From NCBI GenBank assembly GCA_029168955.1, contig JAPDOI010000194.1, positions 186,001 through 250,000 of the forward strand: a stretch of DNA of 64,000 nucleotides, read 5' to 3'. The translations under genes were made by a program, and so were the position numbers. The stretch is from Aplectana chamaeleonis (Eukaryota; Nematoda; Chromadorea; Rhabditida; Cosmocercidae). Shown here in pieces: positions 55,436-64,000 of the stretch. Within the stretch, counting starts at the first letter, position 1. Each line of letters begins with the position of its first letter. The notes beneath the pieces are model-generated. The model had not been told where the DNA came from. It worked only from the letters and a program-made list of their open reading frames with translations, and searched no databases.

Positions 55436-56255
55436 TAAATTTTTAGCCGCACCTCCCCTAGCGACGGTGATCTTTTGTGTTTGTGGCTATGGGCGCTCCA
55501 TAGAACCCCATACTGTTTACTTTTGAGGGCCACCCGTGGAAAGAACTTGTTTGGCCCTGTAGGGGTGACAGCACGCAGGCCTACGGCTACGTTCTGAAGG
55601 TTTGTGCGCGGTATGTCCTATTATGATGAAAGTGTACTGATCGCCTGCTCTTTTAGTGTTGACCGCGCTCTAAAGACGGGTTGATCGCTCCAATTGCCGG
55701 TTTGATCGCCCTCAAATACCGGTTTGATCGCCGTCGATCACGCGATTGTTCCTATTATGCGTCGCGATAAGTCCGCTCCTATGTCTGAGCTAGAATTCAC
55801 TATATTCTTTATATTTGTGCAATATTAAGACTGTATTCAAAAGATAAAACGTTAACATGACTTTCCGACCGCATTTTGCAAATATTAATGAAGGGAAGGT
55901 TTTAGATTTATTCAACAATTAGGAAAAAATGAGAAAAACGAATCGTTCGGATATTTCGATTTAATTATCTACTCCGAAAAATGAAAAAGTCCGGAATCGG
56001 AAAACAATTGACTCGGGAGTGTTAATTGGATTTGATACGCATTTTGAGTGTTCTAAAATACGATATTCAGTTTATCATCTACTCTGCGTCTCCTTCTCCC
56101 CACACTTTCTCGCTGACTCTACTCTCGCTCCGCACAAGCGCGCAAGGGAACAGAATAATTTTGGCTTGAAACCAGATGACACCTATCCGGTCGCTCTAAT
56201 TTAGGCATCGATTCACAATGCTTAGCGTGTTGATTCCAGGATAAAATCGCGTACA

Positions 56256-56657
56256 ATGTCCGTTGACACGATTGACATTTTAATTCAGGAGAATAGGCAA
56301 CAAGCTGTAGAATTCTTAGAAAACATTTGGAGTTACAGAGGTGCGGAGGTAAACATTAAGCACTCTTCAGTCTATCTCAGCCTGGATAAAAATTTGCATG
56401 TTCTCGATGAAGCGATGAAAATTGTGTCATGCTTACATTTTATGTTTGGAATAAATATGTGTCATGCATACGTTTTACTGTTAGCTTTGAATCGTTCAAC
56501 GAGAGCATTAGAGGGGACTGAGGACTGAGAAAGGGCGGTTGTTATGAATACCCAATAATTTCAGGGAAACATACCTAATAGTTGGAGAAAATCAGGTGAC
56601 ATTAGAAGATTTATGGGTGAAGTTCTGAGGGAAATTGTGACGGAATCAAAGTTCTAA
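56256..56657 (+). CDS. Doubtful small two-exon gene, unknown function
   Basis: An ATG at 56,256, 36 bases from a TTCCAG acceptor, opens a frame with acidic, helical wording (IDILIQENRQQAVEFLENIW). A good donor, GGAG|GTAAAC, follows at 56,349. After a TTTCAG acceptor, 56,565-56,657 is open in phase (SWRKSGDIRRFMGEVLREIV) to a TAA. Joined, this gives 61 residues. If the donor is ignored the first frame runs on to 56,528 (90 residues). I recognise no family, and both pieces are short enough to be chance. Confidence 0.25.
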
Positions 56658-57134
56658 GCAGGGGAAAGTGTATTAAGCATAAAGGTATTTCATAATCAGC
56701 ACTAGCTTAGAAAAGGGACAAGTAAGGGTAACATAAATCCAAGGAAATTCAGTAGAGTGGTGTAGTTCGGTGAATGTATGGATATCGTTGGATTCTTCCT
56801 TGAAAAATTGATTAGCTAAAATGGGTGCGATAATCGATCAGCTGAACCACTTCGAGGTATCGATTTTTGCAACTGTGTTACTTAAATCGGTTTATAGTAA
56901 GCGCCCGGGGCGCAACCATCTACGCTGTATGATATACTGTGACGTCATCAGCCGACTGTTGCGCTCAGAGCGCTGCGTGAGTCAATCTCGTCGGTAGCAC
57001 CCGGAGCGCAACGTATGAGGCCTGGACCGCAACATATGTGGCCCGGAAATCGCCAGATTTGTCACCCTGAGCGCAACATGGACGCGGCTCCGGGTGCATT
57101 CGGGGTGGGCTCAGGGCCTGCTATTGCCTGAAAT
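56658..57134. other. Gene-free stretch with GAGCGCAAC words
   Basis: About 56,900-57,100 repeats C.GGAGCGCAAC-type words (GGGGCGCAACCA, CCGGAGCGCAACG, TGAGCGCAACATG). The same words appear near 49,855. No gene seen. Confidence 0.4.
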
Positions 57135-57650
57135 AACGCCTACGCTTTTTAAAGTGGCAAAAACGACCCACAATGCCGCAACATGAGTTAGGAGTTGGCC
57201 CCGTCCTGTATTTTCACGCCTCCTGAATTTACCCTTTTCCTCCAACACAGGGTCGCTGGGTCACCTTCGCCGTCAGTGACAAGTGTGGTTCACTTATTAG
57301 GCAATCTACCAACAGTACCGACGGTGAATATGACCCAGCAACTTTGCAGGAACAGGGAAAATACAGGGGCGTGAAAATACAGGTTAGATGTTGGCCCCGC
57401 CCTGTATTTTCACGCCCCCTGTATTTGCCCTTTTCCTGCAAGGTTGCTGGGTCATATTCACCGTCGGTACTGTTGGTAGATTGCCTAATAAGTGAACCAC
57501 ACACGTCACTGACGGCGAAGGTGACCCAGCAACCCTGTGTTGGAGGAAAAGGGTAAATTGAGGAGGCGTGAAAATACAGGACGGGGCCAACATCTTACTC
57601 ATGTAGCGGCATTGAGGGTCGTTATTGACACTTCAAAATGCGTAGGCGTT
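57135..57650. mobile_element. Very long near-perfect hairpin (foldback MITE)
   Basis: AACGCCTACG at 57,135 is answered by CGTAGGCGTT ending at 57,650, and arms of about 250 bases pair almost throughout: GGCCCCGTCCTGTATTTTCACG with CGTGAAAATACAGGACGGGGCC, and CCAACAGTACCGACGGTGAA with TTCACCGTCGGTACTGTTGG. Only some 15-20 bases separate the arms. Right flank CCATTCTATTTCCGTAGTTATCTCAATCACG is shared with 18,970-19,010. Confidence 0.85.
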
Positions 57651-57826
57651 GTAATCTGAGTCATACCATTCTATTTCCGTAGTTATCTCAATCACGTGTA
57701 CGAGCGTGTATGCTGCTTTCAAGCAAGTATTAGTGCAGCGACAAAATTTTAGTAGCCCCTGAATTCGGTATAGATATAAAGTTTCGACGTGCAAAATAAT
57801 TTGTCAGTGATATATGTCTGTTTCAG

Positions 57827-57898
57827 ATGCGATTCAATAAGAAGCTGACTGCAGGTATCTCAGCCGTGCTAGTTTTCGTGATGATTTTCGCAAATCAG
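57827..57898 (+). CDS. DUF273 gene exon 1: signal anchor
   Basis: Encodes MRFNKKLTAG and the membrane segment, 24 codons, donor CAG|GTTTGA, phase 0. Acceptor TTTCAG lies immediately before ATG. Confidence 0.6.
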
Positions 57899-60374
57899 GT
57901 TTGACGTTTATGAAGTGCGAATAATTTCGTAGCACCTCCGTGCCGTATGTAAAGTCTATACCTCTCGTGAACAGCTCTGTATCTTGAACTCGCTAGTAGT
58001 TGTGCTGTACTTTTTTACAGCTGAATCAGACACCGTCCGTCACAACTGTAGTTTTGCGTCACAACCGCTTAAAAATACGGAGCTCTTTATGAGTTTGTTA
58101 GGGATTTCTCGGTCCCAACCCATATCTTAACAAGGATATGGGTTGGAACCAAGAGAAAAAATTCAAATGTCGATTAGGCCGTAATGTGCTGATGCACTCC
58201 GTCTCGTCTCCAAGCGTGTCTTTCTCGTCGCTTTCATATACACACGGTTTCAGGAGTATTCGGCAGAACGAATGGCAGTTATGGTTGAAACGACAACTTC
58301 AAAACAGTTGGGTTTTAGGTCATGTTGCGGTGGTGGCAAAGTCTGTCCGAATGAGATTGTCCGCGTGTGGAGAGGCAGCAGCAAACTTTATTCCGGACGA
58401 GCCTCTTCATAACTGCAACCAGCTGATTGGGATATTATATACCTTCCGTCACCCAGTCCTGTTGGTCGACTTCCGAGTTCGAAACACGCTTTCGCGGAAG
58501 TCGTTCGATAAACAACCTGACCGCGTGGGCAGACAGTTTTTTCGGACGGACTTCACCGGTACACGCAACCACTGATCATGCAGTGAAGCAGTTTATTGCT
58601 GGGTACGATTGTTTTCAGAGCGGTGTTAACATGATGCACTACGAGGTCAGGGCGAGGGTATCTGTCTCCGAAGTGGGGTTCACCCCAATCTGCAATACAT
58701 ACGTCATACAAACCTCGATCTGTAGAATAGTTCAAAGTACGACACTTGAGTGGTGTTAGGTGAAGACTTGAACACAAATCCGATCTGTTAGTTACACGTT
58801 TTGGGGCCTTCAGGGGCAATGGAAATTGAAGATGACCTTAAAGTCATCGTTTGCGCTGAGAACCAATTTCCATTTTTGGCTCCATTTCATGGATGAGCCC
58901 GATAGACTACACTGGTAAACTTCGGCGCGTCAAAAACGCAGGCTTATGAGGTCGGAAGGGGTTAAAGATGAGGATCCGTCACCAGTTCTCACCAGTCATC
59001 TAGCTCTTTTTCATAGAATGTTGATGTGACCGTCGAACAACATGAAAAACAGTTACGGCACGAACTTCACATGCAGAAAAACTTCCAACATGACAGTGAC
59101 GAAACCTTCCAGAAAAACTTCAAAAACCATCTCGGCGCAAATTTCAAATTCATATTTATAATGTGTTCTTATTGACTCTGCTTTAAAAATGAACGTTTTT
59201 CATGGGCTCTTTCGATATTTTCGTTAACAAGAGAGGCCAAGCTACAAAAAAAACATGAAAAAATTATATACGGTTTCCTGCGCGTTTAATGCCTTTAAAC
59301 GAGATCTCGATCGTGCGGTTAATGCAAACTCATCCTGTCACGCCTAATGTATCCTGGGTAATTCTCCGGGACAGGGGCTCTCTAAACATCGAGAAAAGAT
59401 TTGTCCCGGCTTTTGCGTCTCTAATTCCACTCGCGACCACTTCGCTCGCGTTGAGTGGTGTGACGTTTCAAACTGCAAAAATGGGACAACTCCTCTTTCG
59501 GTGTGTAGACAGCCCCTCTCCCAATTCTTCTCCAATTCGCGTCGACCGCATGACTTCGTCGATGACGAAGCAGAGCCTCAGAATCAGAGCTCGCGTTGTC
59601 TTTATTTGAAACTGATATACTGTGTTCACGTCTAGAGCAGATTATCGGAAGCACACTTTTGCAGGCAGTATGTTATAGCTATTCTGGAGGCCGCTGGTTC
59701 TGATGCGGGCCAGTCACTGTATGGTCATGCTATAGGTGAGCTGATGATTTATCGAACTAGCTGTAAGCCGCTGACTCTCTGGAAAAAAGCTGCGCATCTG
59801 ATTCGCTACCGTCGTCATTAGAGAAAGATGCATGCACAATTTGAAAGGATTTCGCGAGTGGAAAGGCGCTGTGGTAGAATTGTTTCAAGTTTTGTCAGTC
59901 TATCTTCAATAACATAGAAGTTTTGCCTCTTAGCATAAGTTTTTGTGATAAACAAACGCATGCTTTCCGATCGGCTTGAGACATTTCACTGTTGAAAGGG
60001 TGCCACCTCCCTTCTGTTGACCATCCGTCATCGTAATACATTTTCAGCGAGCCTGCAGTGCTATGCCAAAGTGCAGAAATACATTTACCGTAAGTTCAAT
60101 GGACAGGAGTATTCGAATAGATGCAAACAAAAAACGGTGGGTGCCGCTGGTAGAATTTCGGTTTCAGACAGTCTACCATTACGTCTTAGAAATTTGGAGA
60201 ATATCATCATGTCGTGGTGTGTGTTTAAATGCAGTGTCACGGGTATAAAAAGAACCTACATTTTCAGATTCAATTTCGGCGGCACTGTTTTGTTGCGGAG
60301 TTCTTGAAGGAGTCAAGGGAAGTCGAATATGTTTTATTCGTTGACGCGGATATAGGAGTGATAAATCCAAAAAG
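57827..60374 (+). CDS. DUF273-type glycosyltransferase, first four exons only
   Basis: Exons 57827-57898, 59669-59735, 60048-60136 and 60268-60374 join in phase (0, 1, 0, then 2) with GT..AG introns. The ATG follows TTTCAG directly, as for a trans-spliced gene. Residues about 8-22 (AGISAVLVFVMIFAN) form a signal anchor, so the protein should be type II in the Golgi. YVIAILEAAG (25-34), SLQCYAKVQKYIYRKF (48-63) and FRRHCFVAEFL with FVDADIGVINPK (101-111) match the order in nematode DUF273 proteins, where DAD is the metal-binding DxD-like motif of GT-A glycosyltransferases. Later exons, which should carry an NWE/AGSY-type region, are not visible before the window edge. The gene is either interrupted by the satellite, continues beyond it, or is broken. 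The sugar and acceptor are unknown. Confidence 0.7.
58105..58159. repeat. Perfect-stem hairpin in DUF273 intron 1
   Basis: CCAACCCATATC and GATATGGGTTGG pair around TTAACAAG, and TTTCT/AGAAA extend the stem. Two sites differ. Probably a relic palindromic element. Confidence 0.7.
59669..59735 (+). CDS. DUF273 gene exon 2
   Basis: 22 codons plus one base (YVIAILEAAGSDAGQSLYGH). The TTTTGCAGGCAG acceptor offers two AG choices; the second keeps phase 0 with exon 1 and phase 1 with exon 3. Donor ATAG|GTGAGC. Confidence 0.7.
60048..60136 (+). CDS. DUF273 gene exon 3
   Basis: Completes an alanine and encodes SLQCYAKVQKYIYRKFNGQE and 9 more residues, ending phase 0 at ACG|GTGGGT. The LQCYA word is the family's S..CYA block. 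Confidence 0.75.
60268..60374 (+). CDS. DUF273 gene exon 4: DxD-type catalytic motif
   Basis: Starts after ACATTTTCAG and encodes IQFRRHCFVAEFL through VLFVDADIGVINPK, leaving two bases over. The donor AAAAG|GTTGTC is weak. Without splicing the frame continues 27 more codons to a stop, in wording that no longer resembles the family. Confidence 0.8.
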
Positions 60375-62107
60375 GTTGTCTCAAAGGCTCATCGTGAGCG
60401 TTGAACGAACGGCTCACTTCAAAATTTGCTTCGCTTTCTACAGGAAACAGTTGTGATACCTTCCTGAAGCAGGACAGCAGTTGAAAGAACGGAGGGAAAC
60501 GAACGTTAATCCAAAGTCAAGAAACGGTTTGAAGAAGTTATCCAGCTTCCAGGTTGCGCCCCTTATGACCTACTTATGACCTACTTCACCGCTATGCCGC
60601 TGGCAGATTTTGACCTACAATCATCTCAGATAGAGACATCACACTTCCGGCGGTACCAATAGCCGACGTCCCGTAACCCCTCCCGCGGAAGACCAATAGA
60701 TCGGTCGAAGGCAGCGGCAGCGCCGTTTCGTTTACTGCCCGTACACGGTGAACAAGCACTCTGCGGCCCTTCTGCCACTACCTTACGGCTAATCTGACGA
60801 CTGACAGAAGACAGTCCTGAAACAGTTCGCGGCGCATTTAAAAATCACCCTTAAGTAAAGGTCTGTTTAAAGGCAGTGCTCACGATAAGATGAATAGGTG
60901 TGTTGGCTGTTCATTATCTTCAACAGCTGATCATGATAGAGGATTCTGTAGCTTGTTCTACCCAATGGAAGAGCTCAACAATGTCTTATCATTTTTCAAT
61001 AATCAAAAGCAATGAACAGCCAGCACGCCCATTTATTTCATCGCATACACTGCCTCTGAACAAAATTTCAAGAATACGCTTCTGGGGATTTAATCTTGAA
61101 CTGCTCTTGACAAGGGAGGACTGAGCTTATACGGGGAAGCTTCTTACACTTACTGGTCCTTGCAGTCTTCCCATTCTCAGATACCATTACGGACAGTGGT
61201 TCACCTGCCCAAGGCCAGCGTCGCACACAGCTCGGGTTTTGGAAAATGTCTCAACACAGCGTTCTCTGCTCGGCAATCGTTCATTGGCTCCACACCAGTG
61301 AGTGGTGCAATGATGATATCAAAGTGAGAATCGATGAGTGAGTGTTCGATGATCCCCAGGAATAGCCGACTGCCCGCCGACACTCCGCGGAAGGATGGGA
61401 AAGCCTTTCTTTCCGCGGGATGTGAGGCGCTGTGCCACGCCCACGAGATTGGGCCGCGCGAAGTCGACTAGCCCGACTTGTCGGTGGGAGGTTGGCTGTT
61501 TTTATCTGAGATCAGTAGAACTTTAGTTTTAAAGAAGCTGTGCATTTTTTTGGATCAGCCTGACAAAGCTTTCCGCATGTATACCAGCTCATCTGTTGTC
61601 TTTCTCAATGAGAAAAATAATTACTGATGAAAAAAAGCGTGCCAGTGATACACCCGTGTCGGTTGCGGCTTGTGGAGGGATGGGTTACTCCACACTATTG
61701 ACCGCTACCGACCGTTTTTTAGGAGCGGAGTCAGCGTCACTCAAGTTGCTCCTCCCTCCCGTTCCGTGGTTTGTTCGAGTAGGCTTCCAGGGCACCGCAA
61801 AATAATTTCTCAAACGCTCACCGTTGTCTACCTGTTACAGCTAAGATGTCACCTTGCACAATGCTCCCTGTAGACATCCAGAAAGAGCAGGGATACCGTT
61901 GCCCACCCCCCCTCCATGGTGCCGTAGACAGCCTATCAGCGGGAACGCTGTTGCTGTAGACATCCCATTGGAGGATAGTTTCCATCCTTGATTCCGCGAT
62001 CACGTCCTATCAACATCTCACAGACCTGAAATTACGATCTAAATGGAGCATCAGCCGCCCAATGACGTCACCCCTTGAACCGGGGTAACCCTTCTATGGA
62101 AACTTGA
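60375..62107. other. No exon recognised
   Basis: I searched by eye for the missing DUF273 C-terminal exons and saw none. TTAAAGGCAGTGCTCACGATAAG at about 60,868 is one terminus of the TTAAAGGCAGTG repeat family. Short frames lack family content. Confidence 0.4.
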
Positions 62108-62205
62108 TGATCGCTCCAGCCGCGAAGCGGCTGGAGAGGTTTGGTTTTGCCTGGCACTTGTGATCACTTAGATTTTGGTAAAGTAGTTAATAAAACCTGT
62201 AAAAC
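62108..62205 (+). repeat. Dispersed repeat with CTCCAGCCGCgaaGCGGC hairpin, copy 2
   Basis: Same block order as 38,916-39,010; here the hairpin CCAGCCGCgaaGCGGCTGG is intact. Confidence 0.7.
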
Positions 62206-62349
62206 AAATTTTCTAGAGATTTCCTTCTGGATATAAGTGAGGGAGTCTAGAAGACACCCGCTGGCAAAACTTGAGCCAAATCGATTGAAAATTAACAAAG
62301 TTAGATCGGCGGAAGCTTAGCAAAAATTCGCGTTTTTTCTTGTAACGCG

Positions 62350-62396
62350 TCCCTCGTGTCCTGTTCCTCGTTCCTCGTTCCTCGTTCCTCGTTCCT
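62350..62396. repeat. TTCCTCG microsatellite
   Basis: Five near-exact TTCCTCG units follow CCTCGTGTCCTG. The arginine/glutamate-rich minus frame across it is an artefact. Confidence 0.85.
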
Positions 62397-62469
62397 GCCA
62401 CTAGCCACTGCCAGTGCCCAGTGCCAGGCGATCAGTTGGGCAGGTAGGTAAGTTGGTATGTGGACAGAT

Positions 62470-64000
62470 ATGATTACTTACTCACTTACTTTAACATTAA
62501 CTACTTCACCTTTTACTACTTATCATATCAAGTGATATTATCAGTTGGTAGACCAAATCGCTTAAACACATCGTAGGCTGTACTTTTCGATGGGAAGGGA
62601 CAGGGTAAGTGACTAATAAGCTTTTTACTCACTGTTTCACATTAACTACTTTACTTCTTACTGCTTATCATATCAAGTGATATTATCAGTCGGTAGATCA
62701 ACTCGCTAAAACACGTCGTACGCTGTACTTTTCGATGGGAAGGGACAGGGGAAGTGACTAATAAGTTTTTTTACTCACTGTTTCACATTAACTACTTTAC
62801 TTCTTGCTGCTTATCATATCAAGTGATATTATCAGTCGGTAGATCAACTCGCTAAAACACGTCGTAGGCTGTACTTTTCGATGGGGAAGGACAGAGAAAG
62901 TGACTAACAAGTTTGTTACTTACTGTTTCACGTTAACTACTTTACTTCTTACTGTTTATCATATCATGTGATATTATCAGTTGGTGGATCAACTCGCTAA
63001 AACACGTCGTAGGCTGTACTTTTCGGTGGGGAGGGACAGGGGAAGTGACTAACAAGTTTGTTACTTACTGTTTCACATTAACTACTTTACTTCTTACTGC
63101 TTATCATATCATGTGATATTATCAGTTGGTAGATAAACTCGCTAAAACACGTTGTAAGCTGTACTTTTTCGTAGGGAAGGGACAGGGGAAGTGACTAACA
63201 AGTTTGTTACTTACTGTTCCACATTAACTACTTTACTTCTTACTGCTTATCATATCATGTGATATTATCAGTTGGTGGATCAACTCGCTAAAACACGTCG
63301 TAGGCTGTACTTTTCGGTGGGGAGGGACAGGGGAAGTGACTAACAAGTTTATTATTTACTGTTTCACGTCAACTACTTTACTTCTTACTGTTCATCATAT
63401 CATGTGATATTATCAGTTGGTAGATAAACTCGCTAAAACACGTTGTAAGCTGTACTTTTTCGTAGGGGAGGGACAGGGGAAGTGACTATCAAGTTTGTTA
63501 CTTACTGTTCCACATTAACTACTTTACTTCTTACTGCTTATCATATCATGTGATATTATCAGTTGGTGGATCAACTCGCTAAAACACGTCGTAGGCTGTA
63601 CTTTTCGGTGGGGAGGGACAGGGGAAGTGACTAACAAGTTTGTTATTTACTGTTTCACGTTAACTACTTTACTTCTTACTGTTTATCATATCAAGTGATA
63701 TTATCAGTCGGTAGATAAACTCGCTAAAACACGTTGTAAGCTGTACTTTTTCGTAGGGAAGGGACTGGGGAAGTGACTAACAAGTTTGTTACTTACTGTT
63801 CGACATTAACTACTTTACTTCTTACTGCTTATCATATCATGTGATATTATCAGTTGGTAGATAAAGACGCTAAAACACGTTGTAAGCTGTACTTTTTCGT
63901 AGGGAAGGGAAAGGGGAAGTGACTAGCAAGTTTGTTACTTACTGTTCCACATTAACTACTTTACTTCTTACTGCTTATCATATCATGTGATATTATCAGT
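62470..64000 (+). repeat. Satellite of 145/146-bp monomers, runs off the window
   Basis: The word GTGATATTATCAG recurs at 62,532, 62,677, 62,823, 62,968, 63,113, 63,259, 63,404, 63,550, 63,695, 63,841 and 63,987, giving steps of 145 or 146. Two monomer types can be told apart: A with GGTGGATCAACTCG, CACGTCGTAGGC and TTTTCGGTGGGG; B with GGTAGATAAACTCG, CACGTTGTAAGC and TTTTTCGTAGGG, one base longer. From 62,968 to about 63,840 they alternate A, B, A, B, A, B, making a 291-base dimer; the last visible unit is again B. Each monomer has TATCATATCATGTGATATTATC, a near-palindrome. No coding. Confidence 0.95.

Larger units (their letters stand above)
50151..55787. mobile_element. Candidate 5.6-kb DNA element bounded by inverted termini
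   Basis: CAGACATAAGGGCGGACCTATCGCG at 50,151 is answered by CGCGATAAGTCCGCTCCTATGTCTG ending at 55,787. Inside each end are clusters of GACCGCG/GATCGC and TAATAGGAC words (about 50,200-50,390 and 55,610-55,780), like the subterminal repeats of DNA transposons. I could not find a convincing target duplication or transposase. The interior holds a minisatellite, a nested MULE-like element and several MITEs. The two ends might instead belong to separate relics. Confidence 0.5.

Noticed and set aside
58138..58759. Additional DUF273 exons in intron 1
   Set aside because: The open frames show no family motif, and exon 1 joins exon 2 in phase without them.
62470..64000. Possible origin or centromere-specific sequence
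   Set aside because: A satellite array is clear, but nothing in the DNA alone shows centromere or origin function.

Overview
The window reads as nuclear DNA of a nematode, probably a strongylid or hookworm-like clade V worm (inference). It is not bacterial: there are no operons, long ORFs are almost absent, and coding sequence is split into short exons ending at TTTCAG-type acceptors. The two recognisable cellular genes belong to families expanded in nematodes. Most of the rest is transposon-derived: three non-LTR retrotransposon remnants of RTE and CR1-like type, plus a dense crowd of small inverted-repeat elements.

Layout. 1-20,000 holds a 5'-truncated, frameshifted RTE-type reverse transcriptase on the minus strand (about 4,019-6,000), a hAT-like MITE with a perfect 8-bp target duplication (9,522-9,980), and many hairpin or inverted-repeat elements; I see no cellular gene there. 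20,634-38,232 is one eight-exon plus-strand gene for a membrane-anchored FkbM-type (Methyltransf_21) methyltransferase of 317 residues. Its exons keep consistent phase, and its large introns are filled with MITEs, a long-inverted-repeat element and a dead CR1-like fragment. 38,300-43,600 is repeats. 43,828-47,535 is a nearly complete CR1-like element with ORF1, ORF2 and an (ATT)n tail. 48,000-50,100 is mostly MITEs with a weak coding-like patch. 50,151-55,787 is bounded by similar terminal inverted repeats and holds a 60-bp minisatellite that is itself interrupted by a 1.74-kb MULE-like element. 56,256-56,657 is a doubtful small two-exon gene. 57,135-57,650 is a very long hairpin. 57,827-60,374 carries the first four exons of a DUF273-type glycosyltransferase whose 3' part is not found. 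From about 62,470 to the window end runs a satellite of 145/146-bp monomers arranged partly as an alternating A/B dimer.

How the genes relate. Both cellular genes lie on the plus strand and begin with a short cytoplasmic tail and one hydrophobic segment, as Golgi type II enzymes do. One family transfers sugar and the other transfers methyl groups. A shared role in glycan building and O-methylation is plausible but is inference only. All repeat and splice assignments were made by eye from the sequence, without alignment software or transcripts.
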